Below the pieces are notes generated by a model, which was given only the letters and a program-made list of their open reading frames with translations, did not search any database and was not told the origin of the DNA. Source: Rhodococcoides kyotonense (GTDB taxonomy: Bacteria; Actinomycetota; Actinomycetes; Mycobacteriales; Mycobacteriaceae). Taken from it: DNA of 59,479 nt. The DNA lies in NCBI RefSeq assembly GCF_001645385.1, contig NZ_LVHI01000022.1, forward strand, positions 1 through 59,479, given 5' to 3'. The translations under genes were made by a program, and so were the position numbers. The number at the start of each line of letters is the position of its first letter. The first letter of the stretch is position 1. This document shows, piece by piece, positions 51,018-59,479 of this stretch.

Positions 51018-52152
51018 TCAGTCGACATCTTTGTTGGATCTCCAGGTGGTTGCAGCTGGGGTGATGATGAGCAGGCCCGCGGCCAGCAGGGCCGCGGTCA
51101 CCGGAACGAGGGTGACCAGCCCGGCCATGCCCAGCGGTGAGAGGAAGAGCGCCGTGGCGCGGAAAGTGCCCGTCAATGCGAGGGCGTCTCCGCGTTCTTC
51201 TGGGTGCACCTTCTCCGCTGCGATGGCCGGACCGACGGTCTGCAGGACCCCGGCACCGATGCCGGAGATGGCCAGGGCAATGGCCACCGGGGCGGTCAGA
51301 CCGGCGAACGGTCCCACTGCGGCCAGTCCCAGTCCTGTCATGATCATCCCGATGACCAGAGACGCCCTGACGCCGCGGCTGCGGACCCACCCGCTGACGG
51401 TACTGCCGACGAGAACGGCGGCGTTGGCGATAGACAGGAGGATGCCGATGACTGCAGCCGGTTGGCCTGCCAGGGATAGGGCCAAAGGGACGTAGGAGTC
51501 CAGAAGGCTTTTCCAAACCCCTGCGCCCGTGTTCATCCAGCAGGCAGCGTTGACACCGGGTCGTCGCCACAGACGGACGTCCCTGCCGGTGAGCGACGAA
51601 GGCCTGGCCGCGAAACCTGATCAACAAGGCCGCGGGGACGACGGCGACGGAACCTGCGACGATCCCCATTATGAGTGGCAGTTGCACCGAGGCCTCCCAG
51701 AGGTATCCGGCCACCGTGGGGCCGAGAAGCGCACCGATTCCCGCCGCCAGATTGACGTCCCGGAGGCCACTGACCGGTGCGGCGGATGTGCGAACGGCGT
51801 GGGTCTGGCTGCTGGTCCAGAAGAACGCCCGGGCTATTCCCTGGACCAACTGGGACGCGACAAAAAACACGACCGCGGGAGAAATCGCGAGCAGTGCGCA
51901 CGAGATCGCGATCATCAGCCCGGATCCCACGAGGAAGGACCTGTCCGGAATCCGGCGCATCAACGCGCCCATGTACAGGCGGGTGATCAGCTGTGCGATG
52001 GCAGCCACGGCGACCAGCAGCCCGATCTCACTGGGGGTGTAGCCCGCATGCACACCCAATAGAGGGACGACAACGGACAAAGTGCCCAGCGCGAAGCTGA
52101 ACAAGATGATGGCCAGCGCGCTCAAGGCCCTGTCATAGTTGACGGAGTCCAT
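51018..52152 (-). pseudogene. MFS transporter in the pht gene run, frameshifted
   Basis: A major-facilitator gene with the frame broken near 51600-51620. The first frame from ATG 52152 gives six helices (LSALAIILFSFALGTLSVVV to IVAGSVAVVPAALLIRF). It then runs into nonsense (GQAFVAHRQGRPS), while another frame continues as ARPSSLTGRDVRLWRRPGVN and AGVWKSLLDSYVPLALSLAG through the last six helices to 51018. A one-base indel would explain it. It may once have carried phthalate or a related acid; the ABC transporter upstream would now do that job. Confidence 0.83.
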
Positions 52153-52257
52153 GTGCCTTCCCGAGGTGGTAACTCTTTCGCATAGACGTTCTCAGCGATC
52201 CACCGATCGATGCACTGGCCGATGAGCTTTCGTCACCGGTGTCCGTACACGGCGTCT

Positions 52258-52914
52258 CTACTGGCGGACGTGCTGGAGGTAGGCGCTGGCGTCCTCCAGG
52301 TTCACGACGTCACCGTATTTGCTGTCGATGTCGAAGAGGCTTGCCAGGTGTGGCAGCTCTGCCCTGTCTCCCACGCCCTCCTCCACGACGACTGTGTGGA
52401 ACCCGTAGGAGCACGCGTCCACAGCGGTGGCGCGGACGCATCCGCTGGTCGTGCCTCCGAGGAGGATCACCGTGTCCACGCCCCGGGAGATCAGGCGGGC
52501 TGCTAGATCGGTGCCGAAGAAACAGGAGGCATACTTTTTGACCAGCAGCATCTCGTTCTCGCGACGACCCAGTCGCTCGTCCAGCTCCACCCACTCGCTT
52601 CCCTCCACCAGCCAGCTGTTGGAAGGGATCTTGCGGATCCACTTGCCGGCCTCCTGAAGGTCCGCATCGTAGGCGATCGTCGAGAAGATCACGGGCACGT
52701 CGGCATCGCGGGCGTCTGCAAGCAGTTGTTGGGTGGCCTGCAACTGAGAGTCGAGTTCGCCGGCCAGGGGGGATCTGGTGTCGGTGAACCCCCGGATCAG
52801 GTCGATGACCAGCAGCGCTGGTCGCTGCCCGAAGCCGGTCCGGCCGCCCAGGCCTTTGGCTCGGAAATCTGCTCGTAGACGTTCGTATTCTTCTACGGCA
52901 TTACTAATAGACAT
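52258..52914 (-). CDS. isochorismatase-family cysteine hydrolase
   Basis: A 218-residue isochorismatase/N-carbamoylsarcosine amidase-type hydrolase. The catalytic triad is visible: Asp in [13 protein letters not shown] (about residue 38), Lys in [16 protein letters not shown] (about 126) and Cys in [17 protein letters not shown] (about 159). The cis-peptide region GGTTSGC is typical. It lies 51 bp after the ABC permease genes and before the MFS and phtB genes, so it is in the same run. An amide or imide of phthalate or a nicotinate-type compound could be the substrate; the sequence does not decide. Confidence 0.88.
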   Translation of the reverse strand: MSISNAVEEYERLRADFRAKGLGGRTGFGQRPALLVIDLIRGFTDTRSPLAGELDSQLQATQQLLADARDADVPVIFSTIAYDADLQEAGKWIRKIPSNSWLVEGSEWVELDERLGRRENEMLLVKKYASCFFGTDLAARLISRGVDTVILLGGTTSGCVRATAVDACSYGFHTVVVEEGVGDRAELPHLASLFDIDSKYGDVVNLEDASAYLQHVRQ

Positions 52915-52965
52915 GATTATCCCTTCTGGGAATTGGTCGGGTGGCTTAGTTTGTGCGTTACGCGA

Positions 52966-53766
52966 TTAGGCCTTTTCGCTGAGTCGGCGTTCGGCGGCCC
53001 AAAGGATCATATTGCCGATAAGGGCAATGGCTGCGAGGAGCACGATGATTCCGTACATGGACGGCAGGTCCAGTCGACCGTAGGCGCGTAGGGCCAGGAG
53101 CCCGAGGCCTGCCCGAGCAGCGAAGAACTCTGCGATGATGACGTTAATGAAGGCGATGCTGAAGCCAATCCGGATCCCCACCATCAACGCTGGGGCCATG
53201 GCTGGCACATAGATTTTGGTCACAGTCTGCAACGGGTTCAGATTCAGTGATCTCGCGAGCTTCGGTAGGACGGGGGTGATGGCTCGAACACCCGCAGTCG
53301 TGGAGACCATGATGGGGAACACCGCGGCCAGGGCCGCCATCGCCGATTGGGCGCCGACTCCAACTCCGAATATTTGCAAAAGGAGGGGGAAAAAGACAAT
53401 GCGCGGAACGGCGAAAGCTCCCGCAACGATGGGGTCGAAAACGGCGCCCAAAAACTTGCTTCTTCCGATTGCGTAGCCCAGCGGGAATCCGATGGCTGCT
53501 GCGATGAGGAAGCCGATGGCTACTGCTTCCAGTGTGGCGCTCAAGTGCCGGTAAATAGATCCGTCGGCAAAAAGTTCCGCAAGAGCAGCAAAAGAGGCGG
53601 CCGGAGATGAGACCAGGTCCGAAAGGAGCGACAGCACCGTCCACAGGATGAGCAGGCCCAAGATTACTGCCGCACGCCACAGGTTATCCTTGACGGTCGT
53701 CGCATTCTTGGCTCCGGAGGGTGTGGCGGTGCTCGGCGCGGCGGCGGTACTCACGTCCGTGCTCAT
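52966..53766 (-). CDS. ABC transporter permease (SsuC/TauC-like), second
   Basis: A 266-residue BPD-type permease with six helices. The EAA-like loop is PKLARSLNLNPLQTVTKIYVPAMAPALMVGIRIG. The last helix is MYGIIVLLAAIALIGNMILW. The start at 53766 overlaps the stop of the first permease (ATGA). Family members import sulphonates, taurine, nitrate, pyrimidines or aromatic acids; here the operon points to phthalate. Confidence 0.9.
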   Translation of the reverse strand: MSTDVSTAAAPSTATPSGAKNATTVKDNLWRAAVILGLLILWTVLSLLSDLVSSPAASFAALAELFADGSIYRHLSATLEAVAIGFLIAAAIGFPLGYAIGRSKFLGAVFDPIVAGAFAVPRIVFFPLLLQIFGVGVGAQSAMAALAAVFPIMVSTTAGVRAITPVLPKLARSLNLNPLQTVTKIYVPAMAPALMVGIRIGFSIAFINVIIAEFFAARAGLGLLALRAYGRLDLPSMYGIIVLLAAIALIGNMILWAAERRLSEKA

Positions 53767-54554
53767 AGCAAGTCCTTTCTGATCCGCTTCTCCGACCACG
53801 TGAGGATGCCATTGACGATCACGCTCAGCACGATCACGATGGTGATGTAGGCCCACATGTCCGCGGTGTTTAGTTCGCGGTAGGAGAAGCCAGCACGGAA
53901 CCCGATTCCCTGAGCCGCAAGGATGAACTCCATGGCGATCGTGCCGATCACCGCGTATATGAACCCAAGCTTCACGCCGGGGAAGACCAGAGGAGTCGCA
54001 GCCGGAAGCAATACCTTCAGGTAGTACTGAGACTGAGAAGCGTTCACTGACTTCGCGAGCTTGTGCAGGATCGGCTTGATCGAACCCAGTGCAACCATTG
54101 TCGTGAGCGCTATGGGAATAAGTGACATGGTCGCTGCGATGACAACTATGGGACCTGCGTTCAGCCCCATGATCGCCAGGAGCACGGGATAGAACAGCAG
54201 TGTGGGCATCGCGTATCCCGTGACCAAGAATGGCTCCAGGACGCGCCCAACCGCAGGGAGCCGCCACAGAAGTACGCCCAGTGGAATGCCGCCGACGAGC
54301 CCGATGACAAATGCCATTAGGATGGTCGTCAGCGTGCGCGCCGTGTCCGCGCCGAACTCGCCGGTCGGAACAATCGCAACCAATCGTTCGAGGATCTCCG
54401 ACGGTGGCACCATCAGGCTGCGATCTATCAGCCCCGCCCTTGTTAGCGCTTCCAGTACGACGACTAAACCGATGATAATAAACCAACGAATAAGCCGGGG
54501 TCGGCGCCAAGCGGGATCCGGTCGGAGCTGCGGTGAGACCTCTTTAGTGACCAT
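53763..54554 (-). CDS. ABC transporter permease (SsuC/TauC-like), first
   Basis: A 263-residue permease, related to its neighbour. The EAA-like loop is HKLAKSVNASQSQYYLKVLLPAATPLVFPGVKLG, and hydrophobic segments include RWFIIIGLVVVLEALTRAGL and TILMAFVIGLVGGIPLGVLL. The start at 54554 overlaps the ATPase stop by one base. Two different permeases would form a heterodimeric channel. Confidence 0.9.
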   Translation of the reverse strand: MVTKEVSPQLRPDPAWRRPRLIRWFIIIGLVVVLEALTRAGLIDRSLMVPPSEILERLVAIVPTGEFGADTARTLTTILMAFVIGLVGGIPLGVLLWRLPAVGRVLEPFLVTGYAMPTLLFYPVLLAIMGLNAGPIVVIAATMSLIPIALTTMVALGSIKPILHKLAKSVNASQSQYYLKVLLPAATPLVFPGVKLGFIYAVIGTIAMEFILAAQGIGFRAGFSYRELNTADMWAYITIVIVLSVIVNGILTWSEKRIRKDLL

Positions 54555-55381
54555 CACGCTGACTGCACCCCTGGCCCCAGCGTCTTCTCGGCTTCCACCT
54601 TGACCAGTTCCCACAGGTGATCCTGGAGTTCACGAAACCGTGGCAGCGCATGGGTGCCCTCGGGTCGGGGGCGCGGGAGATCGATCTTGACGACCTCCTT
54701 GACCACTGACGGCCTGGCAGACATGACCCAAACCTCATCCGACAGGTAGACCGCTTCCTGTATGTCGTGGGTGATGAATAGGACACGGTTGCGTGTCTTC
54801 TCCCAGATGTTGAGCAGTTCCCGGCCGACAAACTGACGAGTCTGCTGATCGAGAGCCCCGAAGGGCTCGTCCATCAGTAGCACCCGGGGCTCCAAGGCCA
54901 AGGCTCGAGCGATGGCCACCCGTTGCTTCATCCCTCCAGAGAGCTGTCCAGGACGGTGATTCTCGAACTGCCGCAGCCCGACGAGATCGATCATGGTTCG
55001 GGCCCTGTCATGGCGCTCAGCCTTCGACATCCCCTTGACCTCGAGCCCGAACGCAACATTGTCCAGAACGCTGCGCCAATGCAACGTCGAGTCTTCCTGG
55101 AAGACCATCGCGGTATCGCGCCGGGGTCCCGTCACGGGCTCGCCATCGATGCTAACCGTCCCCTGCGTCGGCTTAAGGAGACCACCGACCATGTCCAGAA
55201 GGGTGCTTTTCCCGCAGCCGCTGGGGCCAATCACGGAGACGAACTTATGCTCGGGGATGGTGCCGCTCACGTTCGCGATAGCTTGCGTCACCCCGGCAGC
55301 ACCTTGGAAAGTCATACCGATGTTGTCAAAAACGACGTCGTGTTCCTGCTCGGTCGAAGGCACTGTGGATGCTTGGTTCAT
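54554..55381 (-). CDS. ABC transporter ATP-binding protein
   Basis: A 275-residue NrtD/SsuB-type ATPase. Walker A GPSGCGKSTLLDMVGGLL (about residues 53-70), Q-loop VFQEDSTLHW, signature LSGGMKQRVAIARALALEP, Walker B VLLMDEPFGALDQQTR, H-loop LFITHDIQEAVYLSD. The start overlaps the binding-protein stop (ATGA). Confidence 0.94.
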   Translation of the reverse strand: MNQASTVPSTEQEHDVVFDNIGMTFQGAAGVTQAIANVSGTIPEHKFVSVIGPSGCGKSTLLDMVGGLLKPTQGTVSIDGEPVTGPRRDTAMVFQEDSTLHWRSVLDNVAFGLEVKGMSKAERHDRARTMIDLVGLRQFENHRPGQLSGGMKQRVAIARALALEPRVLLMDEPFGALDQQTRQFVGRELLNIWEKTRNRVLFITHDIQEAVYLSDEVWVMSARPSVVKEVVKIDLPRPRPEGTHALPRFRELQDHLWELVKVEAEKTLGPGVQSA

Positions 55382-56382
55382 GACAGGAAGTCCCGCAAAA
55401 CAATATTGTCCATGTCCGGCTCCTTGGTGATCTGGCCCTGCTCCTTGCCGGCTTCCACGACCGCTTCGAGCTGTGCGTCGGTGAAATCGAGACTGAAAAA
55501 GTTTTGGGAGTTCCTCAGCGCCTCAAGGGCCACTTCCGGTTTGGTGTCGATGGCCTTGCCGTATACTTCGGCGGCCGCCTCCACGTCGCTGGAAATCATG
55601 TCCATCGCCTTCTGTAGGGCCCGGCCCCATCCACGAAGAGCGTCGGTGTTCTCGTCCATGAACGCCCCCGTGGCCACCAGACAGGTGTCTGACCAGTCTG
55701 TAACGTAATCGCGGGACCTCCAGATCACCTTCCCGCCGCTCTCGTTGGAAATCTGCTCGGACAGCGGTGAGGCGGTCCACGCCACGTCGACGACTCCCTG
55801 GGACACCGCGGTCCACGAATCGGCGGCCGAACCCACGCTGAGCAGCTGAACGTCCGTTCCTGGCACTAGTCCTGCTTCGCTCAGTGTCCGCTCGGCAAAG
55901 TATGAAGAGTTCGACCCCGGGGTGCTCACGGCAACTGTTCGGCCTCTCACGTCCTCGATGGTGTTGATCGGAGAATCGGGGAGAGCAATGAAGTCGACGG
56001 ACGCGGCGGTGTAGACATTGCCGATAATCCGGACATCCATACCGCTTTCCGCGGCAATGAAGACAGGTAGGGTCGAAGAGGTGCCGAACCCGATTCCCGA
56101 GTTGATGCCGCGCACCGTGTCCAGTCCGCCAGGGAACTGGACATTCTCCAGGTTCAATCCCTCTTCTTCGTAGAAACCCTCGGACTGGGCGATGAAGAAC
56201 GGTGCGGAATGAATAAGGCTCGCTAGGCCGGTCACGGCGACGTCCCCGGAGTAGCCTCCTGCGCCGTTGCCTCCACTTTTCTGTCCGCACGCCGCTATGG
56301 AGCCCAGAGCGACAACGCCTCCTACTGCAGCAGACAACTTCAAGAATCCTCGACGCCCTATCGGACGGAAGGTGTCGGTCAT
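55378..56382 (-). CDS. ABC substrate-binding lipoprotein with Tat-type signal
   Basis: A 334-residue NMT1/SsuA-like binding protein, first gene of the transport-catabolism run. The N-terminus MTDTFRPIGRRGFLKLSAAV has a twin-arginine motif (RRGFLKL), and ALGSIAACGQKSGG a lipobox with Cys about residue 32, so it should be folded, exported by Tat and lipid-anchored. The mature part (APFFIAQSEGFYEEEGLNLE, VAVSTPGSNSSYFAE) fits the periplasmic-binding fold. The ATG at 56382 has GGGAG upstream; a frame to 56430 is weaker. Ligand inferred to be phthalate or a related acid. Confidence 0.9.
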   Translation of the reverse strand: MTDTFRPIGRRGFLKLSAAVGGVVALGSIAACGQKSGGNGAGGYSGDVAVTGLASLIHSAPFFIAQSEGFYEEEGLNLENVQFPGGLDTVRGINSGIGFGTSSTLPVFIAAESGMDVRIIGNVYTAASVDFIALPDSPINTIEDVRGRTVAVSTPGSNSSYFAERTLSEAGLVPGTDVQLLSVGSAADSWTAVSQGVVDVAWTASPLSEQISNESGGKVIWRSRDYVTDWSDTCLVATGAFMDENTDALRGWGRALQKAMDMISSDVEAAAEVYGKAIDTKPEVALEALRNSQNFFSLDFTDAQLEAVVEAGKEQGQITKEPDMDNIVLRDFLS

Positions 56383-56727
56383 GCGGTTCTCCCTCATGGT
56401 GTGCATCGCGTGTCCCAACGAGTGAATCACGTCACATCACTGCTGTCCAGACCCTTTCTCTCCGTGCCAGATATTTTTGAGATCAATTGGGTAACGCGAG
56501 GGGACCGCGCAACGCTCAGGTGCGAGCCGTGCACGCAATGCTGGGCCCGGCGCGACAGCATCTACTGGTCGACGTCGACGACGGCCCGAGCACGGTCGGT
56601 CAGGAGGGTCGCTGCAGCCAGTAGGAAGCCGACGAGGGCGATCATGACTGGGCCAACAGGTGGACGCCGGGCGCACGCGCGATGACAAGCACAGCAGACA
56701 TCACGCAGGCGGACCTGGCGGCAACGG
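56383..56727 (-). promoter_or_regulatory. likely promoter region of the transport and pht gene run
   Basis: No gene is seen in these 345 bp. The minus strand includes an AT-rich patch at about 56466-56490, which could hold a -10 element, and TGATTCACTCGTT near 56420-56435. The main promoter should lie here because the binding-protein gene is first in the run. No clear IclR palindrome was found. The IS beyond 56728 may have cut upstream control sequence. Confidence 0.4.
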
Positions 56728-58192
56728 GGCGCTTCCGGATTTAGAGTGCGTTGATCCGGTTCTGAAGCTGTCCGGAGTGGATCAGTGACGGCAAGATGTA
56801 GTGCGTGAGGTTGCGGAATCGGAGGGCGATTTCGCGGAGGTGCTCGAGGCGTCCGTTGATGGCTTCAACCGGCCCGTTGGAGGCGCCCACGTCGAAGTGG
56901 GCGAGGATCTCCCGGTGCCGCTTCCACAGAGATCGTCCGAGCTGTGCCAGCTCGGTGAGGTGCTTCGGCACGCCGGTCCGGATGGACTTGAGGAGCTTGT
57001 ACATCGTGATCTTGCCGTCCCGTCGCTGCGGCTGTTCGTAGGCGTTGATGAGACCTTGGTAGACGAGGTAGGTGACCTCCACCGCGACGTGGGCGTCATG
57101 GGTGACGAACGCTGTGAACAGGCGGGCTTTCTGCTTGTCGGTCAGCAGCTCAGCGCGAGTGTTCAACGTCCGGCGGATAGGGGGATGCCGTACAGCGGGT
57201 CGCCCGTGCGGACCCGGCGCCTGGTGGTGGCCTGCTGGGTCCGCTGGCGGCACACGGTGAGCTTGTCGGCGGCTAGGTGCACGGGCGTGGAAGGGATCCA
57301 TCACTGTCCGGGCAGCGGGCACCGCGCTGGCGGCCGCGGAGTGGTAGCCGGCAAACCCGTCCATAGTCACTGCCTTGATGCGGTCCCGGAACGACTGGTC
57401 ACGGGCGTCGAGCCAGTCGGCGAGCACCTTCGCCGAACGCCCCGGGACCATGTCCAGCAGGCGGGACGGGCCGGTGCCGTCCATCACCGGGGTGAGGTCG
57501 ACGAGCACGGCGGGCGAACGAGCTGCTGCCGTCACCGCGCACGTGCTTCCATTTGTGCTCATCGACCCCGAGAACGCGGACGCCATCGAGGTGTCCGGGC
57601 TGCTCGTAGACCATCGTGCGAACCTCCGAGACCGCCGGGTTATTGACCAAATCCCACCCCAACCCCAGGGCCTTGGCCACCGCGGACACGCTGGAGCGGT
57701 CGATCGCCAGACGCTGCAGGATCCATCGGCTGCAGCGGCGGGTGGTCTTGGCCCGCGGCTCAGCCAACGCCGGCATCCGCTGCTGGAAAATCCGCGAAGC
57801 GCACTCGGTGTTGTCGCAGATGAAGCGCGGTACCCGCACATGCAGTCCGGTGGGCTGACCCACGATCGGCAGATCCGTGACCTTCCGCTCGACGTGATCC
57901 CGCAAACGGCCTGCCATCCCGCACTCGGCGCAGACCGGGTCCAGTGTGACCGGGGCGCAGAACAGGTGCGTGAGCTCGTCGGCCACGGCGGCGTCGGTGA
58001 TCGTCACCCCGAGCTCGACGGTGCGGCAGATGGTGTCGGCAAGCAGGCTGGCGGTAGCGTTCAAAGTGGGTCCTGGGGTGTTCGATGCGCGGTGTAGGAA
58101 CCTGCATCTTCACACGCCCCAGGACCCCTACATCTTGTGCCTCACCGCATCACCGGCGAACCCCCGCTACGCACTCCGAATCCGGAAGAGCC
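56728..58192 (-). mobile_element. ISL3-family insertion sequence with 8-bp target duplication
   Basis: A 1465-bp element. The left end reads GGCGCTTCCGGATTTAGAGT and the right end, read inward, GGCTCTTCCGGATTCGGAGT, terminal repeats matching at 21 of 24 positions. The flanks are GGCAACGG (56720-56727) and GGCAATGG (58193-58200), an 8-bp target duplication with one later change; 8 bp is the ISL3 norm. An 11-bp inverted repeat (58068-58078, 58117-58127) lies just upstream of the transposase. The decayed transposase and altered duplication suggest an older insertion. Confidence 0.9.
56741..58064 (-). pseudogene. ISL3-family transposase with multiple frameshifts
   Basis: The N-terminal frame from 58064 has the zinc-ribbon (PVCAECGMAGRLRDHVERKV) and HTH (RLAIDRSSVSAVAKALGLGW) and reaches LGVDEHKWKHVRGDGSS. 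A shift near 57520 moves to the frame RSPAVLVDLTPVMDGTGPSR, then DRIKAVTMDGFAGYHSAA. A pair of compensating shifts between about 57180 and 57290 breaks DPFH...LAADKLTVCRQRTQQATT before RRTLNTRAELLTDKQKARLF. The C-terminal region, with GASNGPVEAINGRLEHLREI (catalytic Glu), is intact. It is inactive as it stands. Confidence 0.87.
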
Positions 58193-58689
58193 GGCAATGG
58201 TGTTCCTGCAAGCAATGAGGACGAGCGCAAGCCCCGTTGCGGTGATCGTGATGCTTGCCCACCCCGCGATCGGGAGTACTCCGCGAAGGTCACGGGGATG
58301 GAGAAGCCTCCCTGGGCGACGAGTAGGGCCCCGACCACAGTCATCACCAGTTCGGCCGCCCGGGTGCGCTCGCTGCTGGTGTCGTGGTGGAACTCGGCTG
58401 CGGTGGTAATCATCAGCGCGACCACACATGTCAGGACCACCACGTTCAGCGCCGGGATCACGTAACCGAGGTCGTCCAGGCAGCTCCACACCTGTTGGCC
58501 GTCGATTCTGTGGCGGGTACAGCGGTAGTGGTGGCTTGGGCCAGCTGCACGGCGCCGACCGCCAGGGGCACTCCCCACGCAGCAGCCGCCAATGGCCGCG
58601 ACGAACGAGGCGTAAGCAATCCGCGCGCCAACTCCCCTGGTCTCACCGTAATCCGGCCGGGCTTCCGTCGATCGGACCTCGAGGCTCAC
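58193..58689 (-). pseudogene. membrane-protein gene, frameshifted and cut by the ISL3-family element
   Basis: On the minus strand, from about 58689, hydrophobic segments appear in order but in different frames: ARIAYASFVAAIGGCCVG, then GVPLAVGAVQLAQATTTAV, then VIPALNVVVLTCVVALMIT, then LVMTVVGALLVAQGGFSIP, and GWASITITATGLALVLIA next to the IS. This looks like a four- or five-helix protein with at least two or three small indels, its 3' end removed by the insertion. No family recognised. Confidence 0.6.
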
Positions 58690-58701
58690 CGCTGGTCGAT
58701 G

Positions 58702-59088
58702 CTATTCGGAGAAGGCTGCGCTGTCTGGTGGCCTGCCGTATCGATATCGGACGTAGTGGGTGATGTATCCGGCGAGGGCTAGGGCCGCCAAGACGATTTG
58801 GACGCGGCGATCGGCGAGCCACATCAGCGGCCATTCGAGTACCCATAGGGCCCAGGAGGTGGGGGTGTGGCGCGTCGACCTCGGGCCACCATGAAGGCTG
58901 TGGGCGAGGTTGCTCGTGCTGGCCGATTGTCTGTCACGGAATGTGGAAAGTGCGTAGCCGCACATGTCGGCCTCCGCGGCTGCCGATTTCCCATCGTCGC
59001 CGACTGTTGATATGAGCGCTGAGCGGAAGCGGAGCGCTGGGGCGCGAAGTGGGCCTGGGCGTTCTGTCTTTGTCGTAGGTCCATGCAA
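58702..59088 (-). CDS. hypothetical protein with one C-terminal membrane segment
   Basis: A 128-codon frame ending VQIVLAALALAGYITHYVRY and a basic tail; the upstream WALWVLEWPLMWLADRR could be a second membrane segment. The first about 40 residues have no features and the true start may be an internal ATG (residue 42). No Shine-Dalgarno stands out. Not recognised. Confidence 0.45.
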   Translation of the reverse strand: MHGPTTKTERPGPLRAPALRFRSALISTVGDDGKSAAAEADMCGYALSTFRDRQSASTSNLAHSLHGGPRSTRHTPTSWALWVLEWPLMWLADRRVQIVLAALALAGYITHYVRYRYGRPPDSAAFSE

Positions 59089-59099
59089 GTCTTCGCGGT

Positions 59100-59333
59100 G
59101 TGACTGATATCGGTGTGCTCAGGATCGGCAAGCGTCTGATTTCGCGACGCTGGAGGCGAGTCATCAGTGCGGCGGTTATCGCAGTGTTCGTGCTTCATCC
59201 TGAGATGGGGCGACAAGCGACCTTGTGGGCTGGGGGCCAGTATGCTCAACGACTTTCGCGAATGGTGGATGATGCAGGATTGCTGGACTTCGGCACGATG
59301 CCGCCCCAGACTCCGCTGCCTGATGACGCCTGA
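59100..59333 (+). CDS. hypothetical small membrane-anchored protein
   Basis: A 77-codon frame from GTG 59100: a basic leader (MTDIGVLRIGKRLISRRWRR), a hydrophobic segment VISAAVIAVFVL and an acidic C-terminus ending TPLPDDA. It is divergent from the preceding hypothetical gene across 11 bp. No family recognised. Confidence 0.45.
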   Translation: MTDIGVLRIGKRLISRRWRRVISAAVIAVFVLHPEMGRQATLWAGGQYAQRLSRMVDDAGLLDFGTMPPQTPLPDDA

Positions 59334-59479
59334 CTGATTAAGTGTCGTGTTCGGTAGTCGCGAGTTCTCCTGCTAATTACCCCAGTTCGGTGTTGTCGAG
59401 GGCCAGCGGATTGTGCGAACAACATCTAACCGCGCCGTAGTATCGGTGGCAGCGAGGAGAAAGGTGGTAGCAGGATGGA
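59334..59479. other. right-edge stretch, probably upstream of a further gene
   Basis: No complete gene. GAGGAGAAAGG at about 59454-59464 followed by ATG near 59475 may be the ribosome-binding site and start of a gene beyond the window. Confidence 0.35.

Noticed and set aside
57180..57530. Programmed frameshifting of the ISL3-family transposase
   Set aside because: There are three separate shifts, two of them compensating inside a conserved region. That is decay or sequence error, not a regulated shift.

Overview
The window looks like a stretch of a mobile replicon, probably a conjugative or catabolic plasmid, from a high-GC actinobacterium. The evidence is an Lsr2 nucleoid protein, a fused PcaC-PcaD enzyme (PcaL), a four-component phthalate dioxygenase operon of the Arthrobacter/Rhodococcus type, and IS481-, IS1380- and ISL3-family insertion sequences. 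The genus cannot be fixed from the sequence. No rRNA, tRNA or CRISPR array was seen.

Layout. 1-6.7 kb: plasmid upkeep genes, namely Lsr2, a YefM-YoeB toxin-antitoxin pair, a large membrane protein, an NYN-domain protein, and ParA with a small partner next to a TAGCTA-rich candidate centromere. 6.8-13.1 kb and 31.7-32.6 kb: a type I restriction-modification operon, hsdM2-hsdM1-hsdS-hsdR. It has been cut in two inside hsdM2 by an 18.6-kb serine-integrase element (about 13112-31705). Joining the two outer flanks restores one open reading frame, and joining the two inner ends gives a near-perfect 44-bp palindromic attP. The element carries an HxlR/oxidoreductase pair, a set of gene remnants (relaxase N-terminus, ABC1 kinase, IclR, aldo/keto reductase, glutamate dehydrogenase), two alpha/beta hydrolases, a ParE-type toxin-antitoxin pair, a full MobF relaxase, a TetR-controlled MFS/SDR/AraC cluster, a 400-bp array of seven covarying palindromes, an IS481-family element and the integrase. 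32.8-35.3 kb: a second NYN protein translationally coupled to a methylase-specificity fusion with altered catalytic motifs. 35.5 kb: a resolvase.

36.6-56.4 kb is the catabolic region. pcaHGBL faces a divergent IclR regulator. An MFS gene cut by an IS1380-family element follows. Then comes one long minus-strand gene run: ABC transporter (binding protein, ATPase, two permeases), isochorismatase-like hydrolase, a frameshifted MFS, phtB, phtAa, phtAb, a small orf, phtAc, phtAd, phtC and phtR. Together these would import phthalate, dioxygenate it, dehydrogenate the diol and decarboxylate 3,4-dihydroxyphthalate to protocatechuate, which the pca enzymes then take into the beta-ketoadipate pathway. 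Two esterase-like hydrolases and decayed phtB-like and phtR-like pieces on the 18.6-kb element suggest contact with a second, older phthalate cluster. 56.7-59.5 kb: an ISL3-family element inserted in a decayed membrane-protein gene, then small hypothetical genes.

Decay is widespread: in-frame stops, frameshifts and truncations affect three MFS genes, one AraC gene, two transposases and several remnants. Start sites, operators and terminators were read by eye; family names rest on recognised motifs and not on database searches.
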